Of a stretch of 64,000 nucleotides of DNA, positions 54,375-64,000 are shown piece after piece. The translations under genes and the position numbers were made by a program. The stretch covers positions 39,835,652-39,899,651 of the forward strand of contig JASWHV010000012.1 in the NCBI GenBank assembly GCA_030760725.1. The letters run 5' to 3'. How positions within the stretch are numbered: position 1 is the first letter of the stretch; every line of letters starts with the position of its first letter. The notes below the pieces were generated by a model. That model saw only the letters and a list, made by a program, of their open reading frames with translations, was not told the origin of the DNA and ran no database searches. The stretch is from Neostapfia colusana (Eukaryota; Streptophyta; Magnoliopsida; Poales; Poaceae).

Positions 54375-57300
54375 TGTCACACCCGGTTTTTCCGAAGAAC
54401 AACCAAGTGAATATCACATGTATGCCAGGATCATTTTCTCATACATGTGATGACAAATAGTGAAGCATCATTTATTACAAGCCAGGTGTCGAATATAAAT
54501 AAGTCTTACATAGCAAATGTCTCGATGGACAATAATAAGTTCATCACAAATAAATAAACTAGCAGCGGAATATTATTCTGGAAGGCTCCGTCACAGGCGT
54601 TGCCCGGGGGTCTCCATGAACCTAGAAACCTTCTTCGGGTCCAAAGTCTTGGTCATTATACACCACCTCATTATCTTGACCTGAACAGCAATATAAACCA
54701 ACAAATATGCAAGGTTGAGTACCGATGGTACCCAGCAAGTGTGGAAAGTTTATGTCATGCATGGCTATAACAAGGGAAGGTTGAACTCATGGTTAAAGCA
54801 CTACGCAATTAATACCTATCACCTTAGCTTATTAAGCACCTACATTACTACACAGGTGAAATGGTCCCAATCTCCCATCCCATCATCATAATCAAATAAC
54901 CATAACATCATTTCCAATGTTAAGCTCCCCGCTTAACATCCACAACTTCCAAAACCATCAATACTCTAATCATGAATAAGTCCAAGCCGCTCTTGACCGT
55001 GAGTACGGCTGTCATGACAGTTTTGACTCTGCAGAGTTTGTACCACTGTACCCACATGTAGTGATTTCATCCCCCGTTGCCGGGTGGACTAAAAGAACCT
55101 CCATTATGCCAGTGGCTACGAACCACATTCACACTTCCCAGATGTGTAGACAGGAGATCACTACGAAGCCTTTACAAAGGGATTCCCGACGAGCGTGGGC
55201 CCACTGAGGTTTCACCCCTAACAGCATACAAGAGGCTCCAACCCCGCTGCAGTGGCCCCCTCTTGAGCCTTGCGGTTCATATGGTAGTCCAGCTGACACC
55301 TATTCCCCGCACCATCCAACACACCCATACTACGCCGGGGATACACCTAATTAATTGGCCAAGCTGCCCCATCTCAGCATGTGGTTGGCACGGTAAAGCC
55401 AGGTTACATGCTCCATGAACCGGTCCTTAGGATCCAGGCAAGTATTAAACACAAACCCGAGTCTCGTGCACCCAGCACACAACCAAAACATCCAACTTGC
55501 CTTGATCCCTACCTCTACATAACTCACAATATCTCATTCAAGAGTATGGTAAAATAAACTGATGATCTCATATCCCAAAAATCCCATTCTAAGCATGGCT
55601 AAGCATATGCATAATAATAAATGACATGATAAAATAAAACCCAACCCAAGCTACAAGGAAACAAGATAATGCAATTCTAGGGAAACTTCCTAACATGGGT
55701 TTCATATTTCAATTGACAATGCAAATAGTTCTAACTACACATCCTAGTATAGGATCAAAGTGGTCAAGGACACTTGCCTCCTTCCTGCTGCTCTTGAAAT
55801 GGGTAGTCCTGATCTTGGAAAGGAATAACTTGCTCTTGAGCAGGTTCTACATCATACCATCACACATAGCAAAAGAAAAACAACAATCCATAAGACATAG
55901 TTCACACTTCCACTTCATACAAACCACACATTCACATTTATGAAAGTCATTCACCATTATATGTGTTGTGGTTACTCTATGTGTGTTGATTTGTGGCTTG
56001 CATGCACTTTTAATCATATGTATATGATTCCTACTTTTGTGTTCACATTTATACTTACATACTATATATATGAGTTTCCAATTTAAATAAATTCCTTATA
56101 TTCAATTACTACACCTTTTTGCTACCAGGTATGCATGAAAGGTATTTTCCTTCTCCATATGTGTCTTCATAATTTCTTCCAACCCTAGACTGAATTCTTT
56201 GGATTTTAGAACTCCATTTATCATTTACTATTTGCTATATTTTCAGATTTATTTCCTATGCCTAAATGTGAACTTTATTATAAAAATAACAAGACACATC
56301 ATCTAAACAGAATAGGTTCTGATCTAAAATATTTGCTAATATATTTTTGACCTTTTCCTCTGATGTAAACTATTTTACAATTATTTTCCCTATTTTCTAG
56401 AACTATTCTTTACTTAAAAATGTGTCCCTAAATGTGAATAATAAATTAAACAGATTCACTTCAGCCCAAAATATGTTTTTTTATCTCACTCCAAAGTTTT
56501 CTAAATACTGAGAAAGTTTTTAATTTAATTTTGACAATATGTTTGTCCCACTTTTTAAATTTTAAACACTAGCCACATTTTCAATTTCCCAAATTAAATA
56601 TTAAACAGGGCTAAAAAGGTAAACTCACCCCACTACAGGGTCTATACTATTATTTTAAGAATTCTCAGGGGTCTAGCTACTCAAAACAGAGGAGTTTTTC
56701 CTAATTTTTATTAAGTCCAGGGGCTAAAACTGATTTTTAAATGAATTTACATGATTTTCTGAAGTTCTAGGGGCTAGCTCAGAAGTTTCCGGGGCTAGCT
56801 CTTATTTGCCGAGAACCCCAGGGGGTAGCACGTAAGATTTCCAGTCTTTATAACGCGGGGCTGACGTGGACCGTCCAATTTTAAACCGACGGCTGAGATT
56901 ATAACGTCGAACCGGTACGCGGGGATTTAAACCCTACCGTGCGATTTAAAATAAACGGCGCACAAGCGGCCATGTCGCTCTGATCGAGCGCGGGCGGCGC
57001 TGCCGGCGGCGCACGGCGGCGGGAAGCGGCGATCTCGCCGGAGACTTTCAGATCTTCGAGAATTCTTCCTAGAACTGTAATCTTATGGCATAGATCGGTG
57101 GAGGAGAGGTCGGGGATCTCACCTCGGGGGTTTTCTTGAGCTCGGAGGTCCTGGAAGGTGATCGGCGACGAGGTCCGAGGTGAATTCACGGCGAGGCTCG
57201 TCGGCGCTGTGTTTACACCGCAAGTCACCGAGTTTTCTGCACCTGCAATGTTCCCCGGAGGCGGTGGATCAAGACCAGCGAGTTAGATCAGAATTTTCGA

Positions 57301-57810
57301 GCGTAGATCGGCCAGAATTCACCGGAGAAGGCTCGGGTTCTCACCGGAGGAAAAACAGCAGATCGCGTGGGAAAAACAGAACGAGGCCGGGGTTTTTATA
57401 GACGGGGGAGGGCGGCGGGGTGGTTTAGATCGAGTTCGCGTCGCCCTCGAGCGAAATTCGGCTGGGATTCTCAGAAATCCGGATCGGTTTGGATTTGGGG
57501 TGAGAGAGTCCGGCGCGGGCTCGAGGTAGACGAAGAACTGGCGGGCCCCGCCTGTCAGTGGGAGGAAAGGGGCGCGCGTGGCTGCGGGCTGGCGCGGGTT
57601 CTGGTTGGGCCGGCTGGTGGGTTGCGGCCCACTGGCCGGTTTTTTCTGTTTTCTTTTTTCTTTTTCTTTTTCTATTTCTTTTCTTATTTGAGTTTAATTT
57701 GAATTCCAGTTTGAATTTGAATTTTTGCAAAACATGCAACACATCCAAAAATTTTTAAATTCCCCTCTTAACATGATTTAGGGTCTTAACAAGATTTTTG
57801 GGGTGTTACA
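54375..57810 (-). mobile_element. Gypsy solo LTR D (3,436 bp), E2 family
   Basis: On the minus strand it runs from TGTAACACCCC (57810) to GGGTGTGACA (54375), flanked by ATTGT (54370-54374 and 57811-57815). It is collinear with the E2 LTR over its full length, including the TATA box at 57392-57401, with roughly 10% divergence and small indels by eye. No internal region remains: a product of LTR-LTR recombination. ORFs in it mirror those in the E2 LTR and are not genes. Confidence 0.95.
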
Positions 57811-58917
57811 ATTGTGCAACTGAACTTTGTTTTCTAGAGGACCAGGCAACAAGTGAATTACCAAGAAAATGACAAGCACCACAAGTACTTTTCCTATCAA
57901 TCCTACAACCCCCAAAATCAGCATCGGAAAAAGCTTTCAAAGTAACGGTTGAGAAATAAGGAAGAAAAATGCCAAATTCTTGAGTTCCATGTAAGTACCT
58001 GAGAATCCTTTTGACGGCTTGACGATGTGAAGCACGGGGAGGCTTGAAACCGTGCACAAAGACATACGCTGAATTGTATGTCCGGTCTTGATGCCGTGAG
58101 ATACAAAAGTGATACGACCATGCTTCCATATTCTTTTTGATCAACGGGATCACAATCTTCATCAAATTTAAGTGTTGTTGCTGTTGTCCATGTTAAAGCG
58201 CCTTAGGAGATCTTTTGTATACTTTGTTTGATGCACAAAGGTACCCTCCTTGGTTTGCTTGATTTGCAGCCCCAAAAAGTATGTGAGTTCTCCCATCATA
58301 CTCATCTCAAATTCTGAACCTATCATAGCTGAAAACTTGGACACAAGATCATGAGAAGCACAACCAAAGATAATATCATCCACATACACTTGAATGAATA
58401 ATGAGTCATTGCCATGCTTAAGCACAAAAAAAGTTTTATCAACCTTGCCCATGGTAAACCCCTTTTCAAGTAAGAATGTTTTTAACCTATCATACCATGC
58501 TCTAGGGGCTTGTTTGAGACCATATTAGGCTTTGGACAGTTTGTAAACATGATTAGGAAAATTTGGATTTTCAAAACCAGGTGGTTGTTTGACATAAACC
58601 TCCTCATCTATGTAACCATTAAGAAAAGCACTTTTAACATCCATTTGATATAGCTTAAAACCTTTAGATGCAGCAAAAGCTAACAAAATTCTTATGGCTT
58701 CTAATCTAGCAACAGAAGCAAAAGTTTCATCAAAATCTAGACCTTCAACTTGTGTGGAACCTTGAGCAACCATCCTAGCCTTATTCCTAACCACAACCCC
58801 ATCCTCACTTTGTTTATTTTTAAACACCCATTTAGTTCCAATTAAAGTGTGACCTTGAGGTGGAGGTACAAGTTTCCAAACATTATTTCTTTCAAAATTT
58901 TCTAACTCTTCTTGCAT
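57811..58917 (-). pseudogene. Minus SIRE-like reverse transcriptase and RNase H start
   Basis: From 58917 downward: NNVWKLVPPPQGHTLIGTKW, DETFASVARLEAIR and YQMDVKSAFLNG; a TAA at 58525-58527 replaces Leu in the A-L-YGLKQAPRAWY motif. YVDDIIFG (near 58380) is kept and MSMMGELTYFLGLQIKQ follows. A shift near 58165 leads into RNase H, which stops at the solo LTR. Of the two SIRE-like copies only this one keeps the RT core. Confidence 0.88.
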
Positions 58918-60226
58918 GGCAATAATCCAAGATTCATTAGTGAGTGCGTGTGATATATCTTTGGGTTCAAAAGAAGCAACAAAAGCAGAATGAGCATGAG
59001 AATTGGGGTTGAAAACCTGTATCTTGTAACTCGTTCATGCAAGCTTCCAATAATTTGTTGTGGAGGATGACTTTTGAGAATCCGGAGGGGAGTGGACACT
59101 TCACAAGCTTCTTCTTCTTCATGTTCATCACAAATAGATGAGCTTGTGACATGAGGAGGATCTGGACCAGCAATGGTGGTCGTCGGTGCTGGCTGTGGAT
59201 CAAGATCAGGAGCTGGAACAATGTCATTAGCTGCTGAATTTTCGGGCAGCAGCACCACTTCTTCCTCTTCTTCAACGAAAATACTCTCCCCCTACGGATA
59301 TGGATCCGGACCTGCAATATTTGAACTAGTATCTGGGCTAGCTTCATCAAAAGAAACCTCACAAGTCTCCACAATTTTGTTAGTATCAAGTAAAAGCACA
59401 CGGTAGCCTCTAATATGAGATGGATAACCAAGAAACATGCCATCAACAGATCTAGCTTCAAATTTATCAAGATTACCATGTTTCTTAACAAAGCATTTGT
59501 AACCAAAGACCCTAAAGTGTGTGACACTAGGCCTATGTCCAAACCTGATCTCATATGGTGTTTTACCTAGCTTAGCATGCAAGAAAACACGATTTGAGAC
59601 ATAACAAGCGGTTGCAATTGCATCAGCCCAAAATTTCGTAGGAGTTTGATATTCATCAAGCATAGTGCTAGCCATCTCAACTAAGGTTCTGTTCTTTCTC
59701 TCTACAACACCGTTTTGTTGAGGTACATATGCTGAAGAAAATTGATGATCTATTGCATTTTCAGCACAAAAGTGATCAAATGATTGATTTTTAATTTCGG
59801 TTCCATTATCACTTCTAATTGCTCTTAATGATCCTGGGTGATCAATTGATAATCTAAGAAATAAAGTTCTAAAGTGACTAAAAGCTTCATTCTTAGATGC
59901 CATAAAGTAAACCCAAGAGTATCTAGAATAGTCATCAACAATCACAAGAACATACCATTTACCTCGAAAGGATTGAGCATGTGAAGGTCCTACGGTGTCA
60001 AGGTGTAAAAGTTGACCCGGTTTAGTTGTTATGGTCATTGTGAGAGGAGCATGTGAACCTGCAACCATCTTAGCATGTCTACAAGAAGAGAACACAATTT
60101 CTTTGTCCCCTTTAAGCTTAGGCAGCCCACGTATGTGATAAAGAGCACTAACACGCGTGAGATGATCAAAGCCTACGTGACCAAGTCTACGATGCCAAAA
60201 ATATAAATCTTTGGAATCATTTGCAA
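58902..60226 (-). pseudogene. Minus SIRE-like integrase
   Basis: GAG-pre-integrase region and CRHAKM (near 60080), then an open frame of 267 codons (59292-60095) with the three catalytic residues in HLDTVGPS, IRSDNGTE and YVPQQNGVVERKN, followed by the conserved linker (GYPSHIRGYRVLL). Frame changes near 59290 and 59030. The best preserved integrase of the two SIRE-like copies. Confidence 0.88.
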
Positions 60227-60607
60227 CTAGACATCTATTCTTGAGGAAGACATATCAAAATCAGCTTTAAAAACTCTTCCAAACCGAGACATGTTAAAGA
60301 TAAGCTCACTATTTGAACCTACAACTTTGCAGCAGTTTTTATTGAAAATAATTTCCAGATTTTCATCTAGCAATTGTGAAACAGAAAGCAAGTTGTATTT
60401 CAAAATTTTGACAAGTGCCACATCCTTCAAAGTGTAGTGATCATTTACTCTAACCGAACCCTTAGCAATTATAGGAGTTGAAGAATTATCGACAAAAGTA
60501 ACATTCTCTACACGTGACACAAAAGAGAGAGAGGAGAACCATTTTTTGTTACCGGTCATGTGGCGTGAGCAACCTGAATCCACAATCCAAATGTTCTCCT
60601 TCCTCAA
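60227..60607 (-). pseudogene. Minus SIRE-like aspartic protease
   Basis: Contains IWIVDSGCSRHMTGNKKW with the DSG active site, then the protease core up to the pre-integrase region. Open for 126 codons. The equivalent of the active-site segment is deleted in the plus copy. Confidence 0.85.
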
Positions 60608-62688
60608 GCGTGTAACCTACATAGAAGCACAATACATCGATGACTCAATACTGGGGTTAGTTAAAAGGCATTTAGGAATCTAGTACTGAGTCACACAACG
60701 TCCAGCAGGAATAACATGCGAAAGCTGAGATAAAACAGCAGGTTTATGAGTCAAAGTTTGAGATTTTTTGTTCTTAAATACTGACCTATGAGGTGTTACT
60801 TGTGTAGCACGAAAATCAGTAGCTCCGGAGGCAAAAACAGAAGGTCCGGAGGCAAAAATTGAAGCTCCGGAGGCAAAAACTGAAGCTCCGGAAGTAAACT
60901 TTGAATATTTCTGACTCATAACTGCAGGTTGCATGTTCCTGACATTCGGTTTAGTATGTGCAGAAAATTTTGCATGAGAGTTATAAGATCTAGCTTGCAT
61001 TCTTTCATTTTTATGTTGTTTAGCTAGTCTATAACAAAATTCTATGACATGACCATCTCTACCACAATAGGTACAATGAAATTTAACTTTGTGTTCATGT
61101 CTAGATGAGCATGCAGTATGCTTATTTGAACCTGAATGTGACAACACTCCTGCAGATTTAAAAACCACTTATTTTTGTTTAGGACTGTTTGAATCAAACT
61201 ACTTCCTAATGATTTTACAATTTTAGGTGGATGTTCCTTAGCATGAGCATGTGAATCAAAACTTAAAACAGTTTTATCATTGCAAGACTTGGAAGAATTC
61301 AGCAGCAAGTTTAGGTTCTTATTCCCATTACAAAACCGATCTAATGTCCTATTCATGTTATCAAGTTTATTTGATAGATCAAGTCAATTTTCACATGAAT
61401 CTTTTCCTTTTAATTTGCAATTGGAACAATATTTAACTTCATGATTTAACTCCACAATTGGAAGCATTGTTCAATATAGAAATTTCTTTCATAGCATCTT
61501 GTAGTTTCTTATCAAGATCATCGCAAGTAGAACAATGCAAATCAATTGTAGAACAACAAGCATCTTTCAAGTTTTTATCATTAAGTGCAGCAAGCTTTTT
61601 GTTCTTTTCGATTTCAAGTTCAAGTTTATCAAGTGTGGAGGTGTGTGCACTTCTTAGAGAGGACGATTGTTCATATATTAAATCACATGAGGAACAAGAA
61701 TCATCACTAGGAATCAAGGATTTTAAACGATTAATTTCAGATTATAGTGACTCAATTTTAACAGCATTGTCCCTAAGCTTTTTGTCCTTTTTCTTAACAA
61801 TAATAGCGGCACGAAAAATAACATCACACATTTCTTCGCAAGTAGGACATACCTCTTCATTGTCACTGTTGTGTTCTGCATCCTCCATACTTGATTTTGA
61901 TTTGCCCGTCATGAAGCACAAGTTTACCAGATCATCTTCATCACTTCCAATGTCTACATCACTCGAGCCAAGTTCTTGAAGTGCGGTGATGAAACTGTTT
62001 ATCAGTTTGCGTTCTGTAAAACCCTTCTTTTTCTTGTTGGTGTTGCCAAAAGAGGACTTGAGTTTATTATGCTTTTCATCACGGTTAGAAGGACCTGAAA
62101 GGTTAGGGCAATCTGTACGAAAGTGTCCTGTCTTACCACATTCAAAGCATCGTTGAGGTCCGGAGCTTCCTCTCCTTCTAATTCTCACATTTTTGCAATG
62201 CTTTTGAGAACCTAGTAGAAAGAAGTACTAGCTCCTCCTCTGGAAACTCCTCAATCTATTCCAGGGTTAGTGAAGACAGCAAAGCAAGTGTATTTCTAGA
62301 TGATTGGCCAGAGCTAGGCATATCACGTTGTGAGACAAATGCAATAGTCTTATTTGGGTTCTTACGTGATATAATGTCAATTTCATGAGTTTTTAGCTTA
62401 GAATAAAGCACATCTAATGTAAGAGTACTCATGACAGTGGATTCACGTATGGAGGTTACTTTTATCTCCCAAATTGACATGTCTAATGCACTTAGTAATT
62501 GACTAGCATTTTCAGCATCTGAAAAAATTAACATTGACGCTACGCAAGTTGCTGAGAATTTTATTAAAGCGAGCAAAGAGGTCATCAATGGACTCACCAG
62601 GTTGCATCTCAAAGCGCATGTATTCTTTCTTGAACATATCCTGTCTTACCTCCTTGATCGTGTTGGATCCTTTGTGGTAGTCACAAAG
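60608..62688 (-). pseudogene. Minus SIRE-like gag, 5' truncated
   Basis: Minus-strand gag from the middle of the capsid-like region (CDYHKGSNTIKEVRQDMF, near 62680) through CCHC (CFECGKTGHFRTDC, near 62140), coiled coil (61440-61720), a second knuckle-like CTYCGRDGHVIEFC (near 61060) and a four-copy 21-bp repeat (60821-60904). The first 90 or so codons, the primer site and the last 19 bp of the LTR are missing; the LTR is fused directly to gag near 62689. Frameshifts near 62270, 61735, 61440 and 61170. Confidence 0.85.
60821..60904 (-). repeat. Four 21-bp tandem units in minus gag
   Basis: Units start at 60821, 60842, 60863 and 60884, each with the core CTCCGGAGGCAAAAA or a close variant. 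They encode a seven-residue repeat (SGASVFA-like). The plus copy has only one unit-like sequence at this place. Confidence 0.85.
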
Positions 62689-64000
62689 TGTAAAGCTACC
62701 AGAGGGGGGGTGAATGGTAGATAAAAACTTTTCAGCGGAAGCAACAAAACACCCCTCAGCAGAAACCCGATCTGTTAAAGAAACCGTGTGTGCGACTAAT
62801 CTAAACATGTTCAACTGTAACAAAACTAGTATATATTGTAGAGAATCAAGTCACGAAGACACCACAACAAGAATCATGAAAATCCGTTGAGAGAAACTCA
62901 AGTTACGATCGAAAGATCGAACAAAGGTCAATCTGTCCTACGCGAGAAAAACAGTTTTGGAATACTGCAAAGAAACTAGTGTAGATCAGAAATCACAAAT
63001 TCAATGACCGTGAAATTTTGACAGATGATATATAATCAAGTTTTGAAGACAACCCAAAAAGAATCACATCAATTGGATCTGTAAAACTCGAGTTATGATA
63101 AAACCACCGAAGCAAGGTAGTGCTGAACAGAAACTCGACGAGAAAAACTTGTCAGAAACAAGTCGGACGAACAAGGCACAAACGTTCCTTTAGAATACGA
63201 ATTTTGTTTATCAAAACACAAGAGGAACAGCCCCAAAGTCGTGCTCTACAAGCTCTGGCCTCTCTTGCTTATATAACCAGCCCGAAGGCCAACTCAACTC
63301 AAACTAGGACTCCTACGCCTACTTGGATTCAAACTGTAACTTTCCAATACTGCTTAGGACTCTTCTATAGGCAGATAGAAGCAATCTTAAAACTTCCAAA
63401 CACCTTAGAAACGTATCCCACATTCCTAAAATAACTCAAATTCGTGACCCACACGAAATCCTATCATAACCAACTCAAAACTTTCCATATTTGAGTCAAA
63501 CACGACTCAGCCACAGCCTGAGTCCATAACCTAGTCGGTTGGAACTTTCCGGTCAATTCTTTACGTCCACATCTCTTCATCACGCCTTGGAACCATGCAG
63601 CCACGTCCATGAACTCCTTGCACACGTGCAAACATCTTCCAACGACGTCCAAGATACCTTCATATGCATTTTTCTTGATTCAAACATACTGCGCAACCTC
63701 CCGATCAACTCAACCACAATTCCTCCCGAACCAGGTTGTTGAATCTCATCTTCTCCCTAAATCTAGTTCAATGGATCCCGTCACCAGCCATGTCTTGAAC
63801 TCAATCAACACCTGCACATGAATAAACAACCAATACTTCCGAGCACAAGTCCTCGAATTGACTCTCGTTAGTTCCGAAACTACAACATCTTACGTGAGCA
63901 CCTCACATAAGCATGTTATAAACCATAGCAAAATGATATCAGCCATAACCACCAAAACACACCAAAAACTTAGTAAAATAATACTAAGCAAACTTTCCAT
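62689..64000 (-). repeat. Minus SIRE-like 5' LTR, partial
   Basis: Aligns with 51390-52700 from TGTAAAGCTACC on, at about 95% by eye. It continues past the window end. It lacks the 19 bp that would abut the primer binding site. Confidence 0.9.

Larger units (their letters stand above)
51371..64000 (-). mobile_element. SIRE-like copia element, minus strand, runs off the window
   Basis: Read on the minus strand: 5' LTR (62689 to beyond 64000), gag-pol (62688 down to 54029, split by solo LTR D), 3' region, and complete 3' LTR (51371-53028). It inserted into the 3' LTR of the plus element after TAGGT. The two minus LTRs differ by roughly 5% by eye, less than those of the plus element, which agrees with the later insertion. 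Stops and frameshifts occur through pol. Confidence 0.88.

Overview
The window is a stack of nested plant LTR retrotransposons with a degraded CACTA DNA transposon. I see no complete host gene. The families (chromodomain-bearing Ty3/gypsy elements of the Tekay/Del type with 3.4-4.1 kb LTRs, Angela/BARE-like and SIRE/Maximus-like Ty1/copia, En/Spm CACTA) and the GC-rich LTR segments point to the heterochromatin of a grass (Poaceae). Species cannot be told from this sequence alone.

Layout. 1-1086 and 15402-15757 are two halves of one old gypsy LTR fragment. It is split by element E1 (1087-15401), a complete gypsy element with 3,945-bp LTRs, target-site duplication (TSD) GAAAA, and one amber stop in gag. 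15758-16037 is unclassified. 16038-19988 is a full-length LTR of a related subfamily without a TSD. 19989-22101 plus 34828-36315 is the pol and 3' untranslated part of an Angela-like copia element. It is split by element E2 (22102-34827, TSD CAAAA), a very young and almost intact gypsy element. The Angela 3' LTR (36316-36469 and 40583 to about 40935) is itself split by a gypsy solo LTR (36470-40577, TSD GTACC) that carries a pentatricopeptide-repeat gene fragment. About 40936-43650 is a decayed CACTA transposon. 43693-51370 is a SIRE-like copia element on the plus strand. Its 3' LTR is cut after 207 bp by a second element of the same family in opposite orientation (51371 to beyond 64000). That second element contains another gypsy solo LTR (54375-57810, TSD ATTGT).

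The most interesting feature is in E2. Between the 5' LTR and gag-pol lies an intact extra ORF (orf0, 259 codons, 25775-26554). Its N-terminus lines up without gaps, from the initiator Met, with the histone H3 tail: TARKSTGG is identical and keeps the H3 K9/S10 register, while K4, K14 and K18 are replaced. The same element encodes an integrase-linked chromodomain, the module class that binds methylated H3 tails. Both orf0 and gag begin directly after a splice-acceptor-like AG, which suggests the two proteins come from alternatively spliced RNAs.

Other points of interest are a conserved hairpin near the 3' end of the gypsy LTRs, a captured gene fragment inside an LTR, and the inverted SIRE pair. 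In that pair, read-through of the plus copy would make long double-stranded RNA.
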